Shown: piece after piece, positions 37,201 to 50,400 of the stretch
Numbering within the stretch: position 1 is the first letter of the stretch
Layout of the letters: every line of letters starts with the position of its first letter
NCBI GenBank assembly: GCA_002007465.1
Contig: LNAC01000065.1
Location: 2,137,804-2,201,803 of the forward strand
Direction: 5' to 3'
Length of the DNA stretch: 64,000 bases
DNA from: Ailurus styani
Lineage: Eukaryota > Chordata > Mammalia > Carnivora > Ailuridae
Made by a program: the position numbers and the translations under genes
The notes under the pieces: generated by a model
Database searches by the model: none
What the model was told of the DNA's origin: nothing
The model's input: the letters and a program-made list of their open reading frames with translations, nothing else

Positions 37201-40200
37201 TCCAGCTAGATGACAGAGATGTATATTATTTAGAGTGCAACTGTCATTATAGTAGCAAGGCAGTAAAGGAATCAAATACTGGGGGTACAGACGGAGGATA
37301 AGGAGGGATAAGATCTTTGTAGAATAATATGAAAGACTGTCTATAATACATATTTGAGAGAAAAGTATAATACATCAGGGGTGGCACAGTCAGTTAAGCG
37401 CCCGACTCTTGGTTTCAGCTCAGGTTGTGATCTCAGGGGTTGTGATTTTGGGGTTGTGAGATTGAGCCCTTTGAGGGGCTCCACACTCAGCGGGAAGTCT
37501 GCTTAAGATGCTCTCTCCTTCTGCCACCCCCATCCCCATGCCCCCTCTAAAATAAATAAATCTTTTAATAAAAAGAAAAGAATAATAAGTCTAGTATGAT
37601 TCCATTTTTATTTCAAAATTGAGTGTATACAAATCATTGCCAATATTGTTTGCTTGTTTATTTTGGAGAAACTGGCCATTACTTTCAGTGTTACATTATT
37701 GTTTAATCTGGTCTCTATTTTATTTATTTCTGATCTTTCTTTATTCTTTCCTCTACTAAATTTCAGAAAAGTTTCTTCTTTTTCTAGTTCCTTGTAGTGT
37801 AATGGTAAGTTTTTTATTTGAACTTTTCTTAATATAAGCATTTATAGCTAAAAAAAATTGGGATTCGGCTGCTTTCTTATCTTGCACAGAAAAATTGAGT
37901 GTATACACATTTGTATATGAAGTTTTTGAAAACCTGGGGGGATGAACACCAAACTGTATGCACCCTGGTTAGCAGGATGGAGAGTAGTGAGAAGACTTAT
38001 TTTTAATCTTAGTAACTTAAATATGCTTTTTTTTTATGATGAGCATGTAATTTTCAAAGTAAATTTCTTTTTAAATTACAAAGTAAATTTAGTACTAGGG
38101 GACTAAGGTTTGTTGAGTGAGACTTATGGTAACTTTCTCATAAATGTCACAATCACTAGAGTTCTCTATGGTTGACAGTGGAGGAGAGAATTGACCACAT
38201 TTTTTAGTCAAAGTCCTGAAGTGCTAGCATAGGACTTCTAGGCATATGTGATTTTATTTTAGGAAAGGGTGTTCAGAAAATTCTCAAAAGTAACATAACC
38301 CTCAAGAGAACTATCATACATAGAAAAATAGTAGTCGGAGGTCTAGTTGGCACCAGAACCATGTGTCCATGAATTTGTGTCTGGGTCATATTCCCAAACC
38401 CTAAGTTATTTTAACTCCTCTCCTGCAGTACAGCAAACCAAAGCATTAGCATGATTTATATTGACTTTAAATGAAAATTCTCTCCCCTACACAAGTTATT
38501 TAATATGTTTGAAGAACTGTTAGTCCTAGAATTTTTCTATGACAGGTTGGTTCAGGAATACATCTTGAATTTTCTGGAACTCATTTCAACTCTCTGGGGT
38601 TCAGTTTCCCTATTTGCAAAACATGAACAATACCTTACTAAATAGAAATAAGAGTGAATGCGCTTAACATGAAAAAGAAAAATTCAGAACCAATACAAAT
38701 CCTTTAGTAATTTTTTATATAAAACTCTCCATGTGCTTTTATAGATAATCAGGTCAGCTCTTAATTGCCTTCATAATAGATTTTATCTTTCCATCACTCA
38801 GCACAGGTCCCAGTCCCCTTCACTGCCATAGGGTGTGTGTGCAGAGCTGCAAAGTAACTTTCATATGAATCTTAGCAAAACAACTTGGTGAACAAGCTGT
38901 TGAGAGAAAAGCGACATAATACATCATAGAGCCAACAATTTAAAAAATCAATTGCTGTTGCTTTATGTCCTTAGCATACAGAATTGAAAACAGACTCAAT
39001 GAATATACTTTGAGCACCTCAGAAGGATGTGTTTTTCTGAATCCAAAGTAGAACTATTCTTACTTCAATAATGCCTACTTGCCCATAAATTTCTTCCTTT
39101 TAATCCTCATTATTTAACATGAACAGCTGCCTACTTTGTAGCTATTATGATTTTTGTATATTTTTAAAAGTTTTAGAGATCATAATACGTAAGTAATACA
39201 TGAACTTATTCTCACTGAACAGTTTCAGGAAATATGTAAGTATGTAGAATAAATTAAAACATGATAATACTTACCTTCCATCTCCCATATTCATTTTTTT
39301 TCCTGCCCAGAGGTATTGCTATTAACAATCCATAGCACATATAGGTATTTATCTGTATTTAAATACTCTCAATTTTGAAAATGAGTTTTATACATAGTAA
39401 ACTGTATGCAGTGTTCTGACACTTGCTTTTTAAAATGTAATATGTCTTGTAAAGCTTTTCATGTCAGTACATAGAGATAAACTTTATTTCTTATGGTGGA
39501 CCAGGAGTCCATGGTATGGATAGTTTATTCAACAGCCCCCTACTGCCAGGCATTTAAGTTGCTTCCAAATTTATGAATAATGTGGCAATGAATGTCTTTG
39601 TGCTTCTTATTTTTGTAAACATTTAGAAAAAAGTTTTGGACAGATTCCTAGATTAGAAGTTCTGGATCGACCACTGAATTTTGCTCCAGAGACCAACATT
39701 ACACTGTATGTTACCTAGCTAGAATTTAAATTAAAAATTGAGAAGAGAACAAAAAAAGAAGTTCTGGGTCAAATGATACATTTTGTTGTTTTTTTAAAGA
39801 TTTATTTATTTTAGAAAGAGAGCACGTGAACACGTGAGTAAGTGGGGGAGGAAAGGGGCAGAGGGAGAGAAGCTCAAGCAGATTCCCTGCTGAGCATGGA
39901 GCCAGACATGGGGCTTGATCTCATGACCCATGAGATTATGACCTGAGCCTAAATCACAAGTTGGTCACTTAACTAACTGAGCCACCCTGTCATTTTTTTA
40001 AGCATTAAATGACCCAGTTGTGTTTTTTAAGACCTAAGCCTACCTCCATTGTGCTTAGTAAGATTTCCTCCTCCTTCATCATCTTTTCCTCTTGTTTTAG
40101 TGACCTTGCAGATGCTTTAGTGGTCTTTCAGCTTTATGAAATGATCCGCGTGCCAGTCAACTGGAACCAGGTCAACAAACCTCCTTATCCTGCTCTTGGA

Positions 40201-41359
40201 GGGAACATGAAGAAGGTGAATGAGATAATCACCAAGGATATATTGTTATTGTTCTAATATGAAACAAAGGATTTGGAGTTTCGTAAAGCTTAGTAACTTA
40301 GTCTGTTCCCATGATTCTGATTTAAACCAAAATGTGTTAAGCTTAAGACCCCTTTTATAAATGTGCTTTAATAAATGTTTGGAAAGATGAAGACAGTTCG
40401 CTTTATGTAACTGTTTTTGTCTTTAACAACTTGTAGTACTTAATTTTCTTTGAGGTGCATCATAAATGCTTTCCTGTAGTATCCCCAGAACTTGCCAAAT
40501 CTTTACTGGTTATTTGTTAATATCTTTCGACAGATATTTACTGATTACCTACTACCTGTACAGTGCAATGCAGAATATAAAATAGTACAAGGCATGGAGT
40601 TGGTCCTCAAGAAGCCTGAACAAATTAGATATGTGTACAAATAACTGTAATATAGTGCAATATTGTGAATTCTGAAGTGGATATTATGAATTATGAAGTG
40701 AATATTATGAGTTATAAGGAAGAAGAGGCCACAGGATGCACTTATCAGAGAGGCTTCATGCAGGAGGTGGTATTTGAGTTAGAGTTTGAGAAAGGAAGCT
40801 GGAGAGGAGGCTGAGGATCAGGAAAAGGGATAGTGATGGGAAAATAGAAAATGCATTTCTGGGAATTGGAGGGAATATGTTGGTTATAGCAGAGGATTCC
40901 AATAGGTAAGAAGTAAGTATGAACCTTAAAATTTCAATTGAAGCCAGATGTTGAGAACCTTGACTTTCAGATTAAAGAGCTTGCATTTTAAACTAGAAGT
41001 AATGGGAGGCCATTAAACATTTTTGAGCAGGGCAGTGACTTGATTACAGTCGGTGGGAGACTATCTGGCAGATGAATGATGATGGTTCCAAAACTGGAAG
41101 CCTGTATCTCCCACTCTCTTTAATCCATTTTATCCACTCCCCCCTCCTCCCCTCTGCAACCACCAGTTCTCTGTATGTAGGGGGCTGTTTCTGCTTTTTT
41201 TTGCTCATTTGTTTTGTTTTTACATTGCACATATATATGAAATCATATGGTATTTGTCTTCTCTGGCTGACTTATTTCACTTAGCATAATATCCTCTAGG
41301 TCCATCCATATTGTCACAAATGGCAAGATCTCATTCTTTTTTATGGCTGAGTAATATTC

Positions 41360-41412
<53 letters not shown>

Positions 41413-44400
41413 TGTCACACAGCTTCTTTATCCATTCATCTATCAATAGACATTGGGTTGCTTCTGTATCTTGGCTATTGTAAATAATGTTGCAATAAAC
41501 ATAGGACTGCATGGATCTTTTTGAATTGGTGTTTCTATTTTGTTTGGGTAAATACCAGTACTGGAATTACTGGATTGTATAGTGTTTCTATTTTTAATAT
41601 TTTGAAGGACCGCCATACTGTTTTCTACAGTGGGTGTACCAATTTACATTCCCACCAACAGTGCATGAGCATTCCTTTTTCTCCATACCCTTACCAACAC
41701 TTGTTCTTGTCTTTTTCTATTTTTTGGAATAGTCCGGGAAGAAAAGGTATTAACTCTTCCTCCCTCCCTCCCTTCCTACTGTCCTTCCTTTTTTTTTTTA
41801 AGTGTTTGGTAGAATTCATCTTTGAATCCATCTGGTCCTGGACTTTTGTTTGTTGGGAGATTAAAAAAAATTTTTTTTGTTTAAATTCAATTTAATTAAC
41901 ATATACTGTATTATTAGTTTCAGAGGTAGAATTTAGCGATTCATTGGTTGCATACAACACCTAATGTTCACTACTTCAAGTGTTGGGGGATTTTTTATCA
42001 TGGATTCAATTTAATTACCACTTACTGGTCTGTTCAGACTTTTTCCCAATTCAGTTTTAGAAGATTGTATATTTCTAGAAATTTATCCATTTTTTCCTAG
42101 GTTGTCTAATTTGTTGGCATATAATTTATATAGTAGTCTCTTATAATCCTTTGTCTTTCTGTGATGTACAGTTATTACTTCACTTTCATTCCTGATTTTA
42201 AGTCCTCTTTTTTTCTTGATGAGTCTGGATAAAGGTTTATCAATTTGTTTACTTTTCAAAGACCGACTCTTGGTTTCTTCAATCTTTTCTATTGTTTTTT
42301 TTTTTTAATTTATTTTTTTATTTATTTCACAGCAGGAGAGAGATCACAAGGAGGCAGAGAGGCAGGCAAAGAGAGAGGGGGAAGCAGGCTCCCTGCTGAG
42401 CAGGGAGCCCCATGCAGGCCTGGATCCCAGGACCCTGAGATCATGACCTGAGCCGAAAGCAGAGGCTTTAACCCGCTGAGCCACCCAGGCGCCCATTTTC
42501 TATTGTTTTTTAAGCCTCTTATTTATTTCTGCTTTGATCTTGATTATTTCCCTTTCTTCCTTCTAACTATGGGCTTTGTTCTTTTTCTAGTTCCTTTAGG
42601 AGGAGTTAACTCTTAACTAGAGTTAAGCAGATGCAAAATGTAACAGGAAACAAAAATTAAACCACTCATTTTATCTGGAATTTTAATTATGAGATGTCAC
42701 AAGTGAATCATATGTAAAAATGCTTCCTTTCAGCAAATACCAGCTATTTATAGAATGAAACAAAAGGCCTGTAATAAATTCAAGATGTTTAAAAAACGAA
42801 GCAGTACTTTCATGATAAGGTATCACAGAGGATTATTTTATGGACTTTGGGTAGTCATCAGCAGATATCACTTTGCTTCATTTGTAAAATTCATAAAGCT
42901 GCACCACTTAAACAGTCTTTCTTCATTATTTCTTCAGTATTTCCTTTTGCTTGGAACCCTTTATCCTTTCATGTAATTTTTCTCATTTTCCAAATGATTT
43001 AAACTTCACTTTTCCCAAAGCATTTGAAGTGCTTGATAATGATTTCTCCCATTAACTCTATGAAACTGCATTCTCCAATTTTTTTCTTGCTTCCTTTGTG
43101 TTTATTCTTACCTTTATTCTTACCTATTCTTCATTTTTTAGCCTGACAACTGTAGGAATTTGCAAGGCTCAGTTCTTGACCCTTGCTCTTAACTTTTTTT
43201 TTTCTTTTCCATTCTTCTTTATTTTTTTATTTTTTATTTTTTATTCTTTGCCCCAGGGGTACAGGTCTGTGAATCTTCAGGCTTACATCTTTCACAGCAT
43301 TCACCAAAGCACAAACCCTCCCCAATGTTGCTCTTAACTTTCTATATTTACATCTTCAGAGAGCAGATTCATTTTTAGAGTGTTAAGTAGTACCATAAAC
43401 ATGGCTTATCTCTAGAGCTGAATTTCCTATTCTTTCTCTAGTTTGGTTCTTCTCCAGATCTCAGAAGTTTTGCCAAATTTGGAATCAACTGTTGCCAAAA
43501 AAATAGAACACATATTTTTCCTTATATTAACATCAATTTCCAGGTACCCTTTTGTTGCTGGTCATAGCAACAACTTAGACTTCTAGTAACCCTGAGCACC
43601 CTTACCATCATTCCTCTTAGGAATTTTGGTCTAACAAACTGTAAAATAGATGGCCCTTCATGGAAACACATTTTGCACGAAAGTGATTATTATTACATTT
43701 GGCAGAAAATTCTGCCATTGAAACAGGTGTAGGTGGAAAATATGCTGGCTTTTCTCTCTTCTGTTCACACCGTTACATAATTAGAACTTTGATGCTATTT
43801 TCTATAAATTAGGTATCTATTTGGTTGTTTTTCAATTCTGTGCATTTCTATAGTATATATTTTTATTAGGCCAGCTAAATCTATAGTGTAATATGATTAC
43901 TAGGAAAAAGAATTTTAAAATATTGTTTCCTTACATTTTGAAAAATGCATACCTATCAAATATTTTATGAAACTTATTGAGAGAACCAGGCAGATGCTAC
44001 AGCAGTATCAAAGGATCTTCATGCATTTTTATTTGTAACAAACTTATCTTTGGGAATTTGGATTTTCTTTTTTAAAGAACAATACCCACTTATTTGTGCA
44101 AATTCTGTTATTGTGTGCTCCCTTTCTCACCTTTCCTAGAAATACTTTCTTAGGAAAAAAATGTATCTGTGTATCTCACGTTGAATTGTTTTGTTATGAG
44201 GTCTTTCTTAACTAACTTGGGAAAGAAAGTCAGAAGAAAACAATTACACTATTTTTCTTAATTAAATGTTTATTACAAAAAGTATTTAGTAAGCACTTTT
44301 TACTACTGGTGATATTATAAGATTATGAGAGCTTACAATTTCACTGGAGAAAGGATTCTAATACCGAAGAATTTACACACACACACACACAACCCTGAGA

Positions 44401-47400
44401 TAAGAAGACTGAGATAATAAACATCTATAGAGGCTGAATAGACAAAAAATTTACTAGAGAAAAGACTTAACTAGACTTATAACACCGGAAAGAAGCAGGT
44501 AGGTAAATAACTTACTTGGTGGTCATTCATCAGATTCTTACTGTAGGCAGGGCACTGTGGTGGGGTTCTGGTCTGGGAATGGAGAAGAGTATGATACAGA
44601 CTGGTACATGTTATAGTTTTTGCCCTTTAAAAGGAGCCTGTCCAGGGATTTCTGGGTGACTCAGTTGGTTAAGCGTCTGCCTGTGGCTCAGGTCATGATC
44701 CCAAGGTCATGGGATTGAATCTCACATCTGGCTCCTTGCTCAACGGGAGGCCTGCTTCTCCCTCTGCCTGCTACTCTCCCTGCTTGTGGTCCTGCACTCT
44801 TTCTCTGTCTGACAAATAAATGAATAAAATATATTTTTTTAAAGGAGCCTGTCCTGTGGTTGACAAAAGAAAGTACATAAATTACTAAGTAGAAAATGGT
44901 GCATAAGCATTACAAAATAAGCATTATTGGAAGTTCAATAAGGGATAGATTGTTATCAGCTGATATAGTTAAGGTTAATAAGCCTTTGTTGAAGAACGAG
45001 GGTTAACAGCTAAATTTTGGAAGATGAGTAATATCTGGATGAAGAAATGGGAGATGAAGTTTTAGATTCTTAATGAAACAATTTCTTTATTCCTTAGTTT
45101 TAAATTTAGACAAAACAGTATTTTTTAACTCTATTAATGGAACGCAGGAAACCTAGGTTTTTAGTTACAGAATTTGCCACTAATAAACTGTAACCTTGGA
45201 TGTCAAGACTTTTAGAGTAAGATCTTAAAACTTTCTAGCCCGTTGTTTCTCTGTCTAGGTTAACTTTTAGTGCTTTGATATTTTCAGCTATAAAATGGGA
45301 ATAATAATTATTTCCTTAATTTCAGTGTTATTATGAAATGATATTCTGTCTTATAAGTTGAAGGTATCCTCAATTATTTTTCAAATGACTGAACAAAGCT
45401 GGTGTATTTTTAAAAACATGTTTTTATACCTAAATGTTCACTTATTATTCATAGATTGAAAATTGTAACTATGCAGTGGAGCTTGGGAAGAATACGGCTA
45501 AATTTTCCTTGGTTGGCATTGCTGGGCAGGACCTAAATGAAGGGAAGTCAACACTTACTCTGGCACTGGTATGGCAGCTGATGAGAAGGTAAAGGCTGAT
45601 ATGTTTATAGCAATACAGTTTTCTTCAGCAAGACATATGAACTAAAAGTTTAGCAGCGTTTTAGAATAACAAACGGAAGAAATATACAACGTAAAATGTT
45701 TTTAAATGGTTTACCATTGATAATATATTTTGTTGAAAAGTGGTTCAATCTCTAGAAATAATCACTTTTATATAATTTTTTTAATCACTTTTATTAATGC
45801 CTCTTAAAAACTGCTTTGGGAGGAGTTGTTTTTATAAAATACCATATAGTAGTTTTTGATTACTGAGGTTTGCAACTTTGGACTGTGACTAAGTGCAAAT
45901 ACCTGACTAATGTTAGAAGTATTTGTTAAAGCCAAAATATTTAAATATTTATCTAAATATTGATATAAATAATGTGAGAGCAAATTCCATCCCTTCTCTC
46001 TCCCTATCACTCTCAAATATTCATCTTTTCTCTTACAGGTACACATTGATTGTGTTGTCAGATCTTGGAGAGGGTGAAAAAGTAAATGATGAAATTATTA
46101 TTAAATGGGTCAATCAGACTCTTAAAAGTGCAAGAAAAGATACTTCTATATCCAGCTTCAAGGTAATCAAAAGCTATTTAAAATTTTGCTTTTGTAAGAA
46201 ATTAAGTTTAGGAAGGAATTTTTATTGGAAATTATATTGGTTTAGGTTCAGAGTTACATTAACATTATATATCAGAAACACTATGAACTTAGGCTTACTA
46301 GTTATTTGGCATCTGTAAAGCAAAATATAGTTTGAATTCTTATATTTTTGATTGGTTGTCCTATTGAGTGTAAATGCAGGTTAATATTATCAGACTCTGG
46401 TCATCTAATCTTAAAAAAGAAAGAGAATAGAGCCAAAAAAACCAATTGTCAAATGAAAAAGAAAGATTAAAAAAAACATTGTTTATATAGGACCTATAAT
46501 GTTTTGTGCTCCCTAGCAGCAGTCTCAGAATTGTATTGACATCATTTCCAAGGCATAACAGAGCCAGCCAAACCGATTCAAGTGGGAATTGAGAAAACTG
46601 GTAGGAAAAAAAAAAGACTTGTCATCTGGCTTCATAATGGCACTTAACCCTCACTTCCGAGCATTTGTGGATGATTCATAAAGCACTCAAAAATGTAATC
46701 TGCACATACATACCCACAAATTTTCATGCATTTCCATTGTGTTTTGCTTTTGCATGCTACGTGATGTTAACTACAAATAAGCATGTCTGCTTGTACACAT
46801 TAATTCAGTGAGCCTTGTGTTTGTGATTTTATTATGATATGTGAAAAATCAGCAATTTGATGGTTTTGTTTTTAGTGAATAAGAGTGCAAACAGATGAAA
46901 CCCTAAGCTCTCCTAAGACTTATCTATCCATCTTTAGTCTTTTCTTTTGCCTTTGTTCTATATATTTAACAACATTTTAGATCAGGAGAAATATCAGAAA
47001 TTGATAAATTCAATCTTTACTAAATACTGAGCCCCAAAGCACTTTTAACAGGACAGCTGGAATTTGGCAGAGATGTTGCTCGAGTCCTAATTCAAGTGTG
47101 TTTCTCTTTTTGCCATCTAGGAAGGATCTAATGACTGAGTTTTTGTTGTTGCTTATTAAAAAAAAAATGAAACAAGAATAACTCTATAAGCAAGAAGGAG
47201 AGCATTAGAAAAGTTAAACAACGTGTCCACTGTTATACAACTAAGTATTGAGCAGAATAGCTGGATTTCACATCCAGATCTAACTGCAGGTTGAAAGCCA
47301 AGCTGTAGTTGTATGACCCTGGATTGGACTTCCGTTCACTTATTAGTTGTGGGACATACTGCTCATTCATCTCATAAATATTCAAAGCTTACCCTATATC

Positions 47401-50400
47401 AGATGCTTTGCATTACTGCGGCTACATAATGCCCTCAGAGTGCTCACTGTCCAGGAAAGGAAGCAAATAAGAAAACAGGAATCACTGTGTGACGTGTCAG
47501 CATACTATAAAAATCAGCTAAGGGGAGTAGGAAGCACATGAGAAAGGTGTGTTTTATAGAAACCTTAGCAGTTTATATGCTAACAACTGGACTATACCTC
47601 TTAATGAATAAAATTGAACTTACTCTGGCTCATCATTATCTGTTTGACCTTGGGCAAGTTATTAATTTCTCTATGCCTCAGTTTCCCCATGTTTAAAATG
47701 GAGATATTAATAATACCTATCATCTGAGTTTGTTATCAAAGTAAATAAGTTAACAAATGTAAAGAGCCCAGTAGTACCTGGTACATGTGAAGAGCTCAGT
47801 ACAAGGGGCTTACTACACTACTGGTATGGCAATATATAAAGGGCATCATATGAGAGAGGTTCCTCTTGAACTTTTTAGAGCACTCTGGCTGCCACATCAC
47901 TGTGTTTCCACACCTATTTTTTTTAAGGATTATTTATTTATTTATTTGACAGAGAGAGAGACCACAAGCAGAGGGAGCAGCAGGCAGAGGCAGAGAGAGA
48001 AGCAGGATCCCCACTGAGCAGGGAGTCTGATGTGGTACTCGATCCCAGGGCCCTGGGATCATGACCTGACCTGAAGGCAGCCACTTAATCTACTGAGCCA
48101 CTCAGGCGTCCCTCCACTTATTTTTCAATAATGAAAGAACAATAGCATGGAATGTTCTAATAGTAATGTGTATCAAATTAAGAGAAAGGGATGGGGGGCA
48201 CCTGGGTGGCTCAGTCATTAAATGTCTGCCTTCAGCTCAGGTCATGATCTCAGGGTCCTGGGATCGAGCCCCACATCGGGCTCCCTGCCCGGCAGGAAGC
48301 CTACTTCTCCCTTTCCCACTTCCTCTGCTTGTGTTCCCTCTCTCACTGTGCCTCTGTTTGTCAAATAAATAAATTAAAACTTAAAAAATAAATAAATAAA
48401 ATAAAATAAAACCAAGGCCACAGCCAGGAGATTTAAAAAAAAAAAAAAAGAGAGAGAAAGGGATGGTATAATTCAGTTTCTTGAAAATCAAAAAGCCAAA
48501 CTCTAGGCTAATTGTCTTTGAGAGTCTAGACATTCTTTTTATTTAAGCAATTTCTTTATAATTAACTTAAGGAAAGTGAAAAGAAAGATGATGGAAATGT
48601 ACTTACATACTAAACTGATGGTTTTACTGTAAGTTCTACCCCCTTTTCAAAAGAAAAATGTCTTTTACTGAAAATACACAAATCAGGAGTTGGAAGATAG
48701 GCCTGTTTTCTTGGAAATAGGAAGATAAGGGATCCGATATAGCCCTTGAAACTTAAATCTTTCATTCAACTCAGTAAAAGTTTCTCCCAAGGTAAGTCAT
48801 AAGGAAAGAGGTGAAAACATCATTCTTTCCTACATATAAGTGAAGAATTATTTAAGATACCACAAAAGGGCATAAACTTTCAGGTATAAGAACTGAGAAC
48901 CTTATATATAACATGGTGACTTTAGTTAACACTATATAATTTAAATTTGCTAGAATAGAACTTAAATGTTTATATATACATATATTTATATATATGTATA
49001 TGTAGGTAGGTGATGTATATGTTAATTAGATGAGAGTAATCCTTTCACAATATATAAATATGTTAAATATTCAAGATGTACACTTTAAATGCCTTACAAT
49101 GTAATGTGTCAATTATAATTCAATAAAACTGAAAAAACAAATGAACAAAATAATTTTCCTCAATCTTAAAAAACCCTCACAAATATGTAAATAAGTAATC
49201 AAAATACAGCATAATTAAGCCACTTGTATGTTTTTGAATCATGTATAGCAAGTACATAGAAATTTTAAATTTGTTATAGAATGAATGGCATGAATGTTAA
49301 GTTTTTTTAGAAAGAATAACGGTGTACATTAGAGTCATTTAGGAAGCTTATTAAAGATGTAGATTCCTAGTCCTATCTACAGATAACCTGACTCATCAAT
49401 TTATAGGGATAAATTTATGCTTTTAACAAGCATGTCAGATGATTTTCATCTACAGACTACACATTGAGAAAACAAATATGAGAGTTTTTCAGAAATAAGG
49501 AAGATGCCCCCAAAAAACCAGATCCAGATTACCAGCATCAGAAAGACTTAAGGACCCTAGTTATTTTTACTCCTCTACTTCTACTTCTCCTCAAAAATCT
49601 GTTTCATAAAATGAACATTCCTGAAAGTAAAGAATATACATTTTTCTAAAATTAATAAATGTAGTGGCTTACAGATCATGGCCCAAAAAATAGACTGTTA
49701 CTTTTCTTCACATGGCTTCAAATTGTTTTTTCAAAAATTTATTAATTTGGCTAGGAACTGTAGTAGATGCTTTCCCTTATACTAATATTCCCAAGAATCC
49801 TGTGACATTCCATGGTAGCGATTAGGAAAGTGTGCTTACTTTGGGCTTCAGGTAACAGAAACCCAATTTAAATTAGGCCCAAATTAAATCACTGTGGTAA
49901 TCAGATGGGATTACTCTGGTTCAGACTAGTGTTTTCGTTCATCGACGGAGTCTTTTTAGAGGTTTTCTTCTTAAATGCCCCTCCCTCTAAAATTTTAATG
50001 CCATGGATATTACTGTATGTTTTTGCACTGTAGGCTTTATACATAAAAAAGAATAAGTTTATCACCCTACCCCCAGAATTCATGGCCTAGACTAATTCAG
50101 GATCACCCCTGGAGCTGTGGATGGGGTCAGGTTTCCTTGTGGCACATGTCCATGTGAAGGAGGTATGGACACAGAGGAAAAATGTGGGTTCTGTTAGGAT
50201 AGAGAAAGTAGTAAGGAAAGAGTAGATTCTGGGTAGGCAAGCAGCAGTGGCCACTATCCAAGCTGAGAGACAGAACAAGTGACTTTTTTTCCCCCCCATG
50301 TACTGGTAAGTGGTAAAATAATTCAGACCAGGATTTCTGGCTTTAACTGCAGTGCTCTATCCACTAGAATTTGGTTGTTCATTTTTAGTTCAGCTTGGAG

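Larger units (their letters stand above)
36041..40100 (+). other. PLS1: PLS1 intron 10
   Basis: Two plus SINEs (36912-37119, 37376-37580), old L1-like sequence with a carnivore L1 3' end (39165-39750) and a minus SINE (39786-39990). 36045-36900 and 37600-39160 show nothing else firm; a weak MIR-like trace lies near 38580-38680. Confidence 0.85.
41085..42610 (-). mobile_element. Antisense L1 (3' UTR to ORF2) with nested insertions
   Basis: 41085-41800 is a reversed L1 3' UTR (CTGACTTATTTCACTTAGCA, CATTCCCACCAACAGTGCAT). 41805-41865 and 41988-42610 are reversed ORF2 (GAATCCATCTGGTCCTGGAC, CGACTCTTGGTTTCTTCAAT). Inserted into it are a younger L1 3' end (41871-41985) and a SINE (42301-42495), plus a GT microsatellite. 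All frames are broken; no intact L1 protein. Confidence 0.85.
40216..45454 (+). other. PLS1: PLS1 intron 11
   Basis: Ancient repeat (40690-41045), nested antisense L1 complex (41085-42610), carnivore L1 3' end (43195-43330), AC microsatellite (44374-44391), plus SINE (44644-44840) and MIR (45150-45345). 42620-43190 and 43340-44370 show nothing named. Confidence 0.85.

Noticed and set aside
38560..38690. MIR candidate
   Set aside because: Only GGTTCAGTTTCCCTATTTGC fits; too short and diverged to list as a feature.
41243..41512. Minus-strand frame with a His-Thr repeat
   Set aside because: It is the GT microsatellite inside an antisense L1; the visible coding similarity is to L1, and it is broken.
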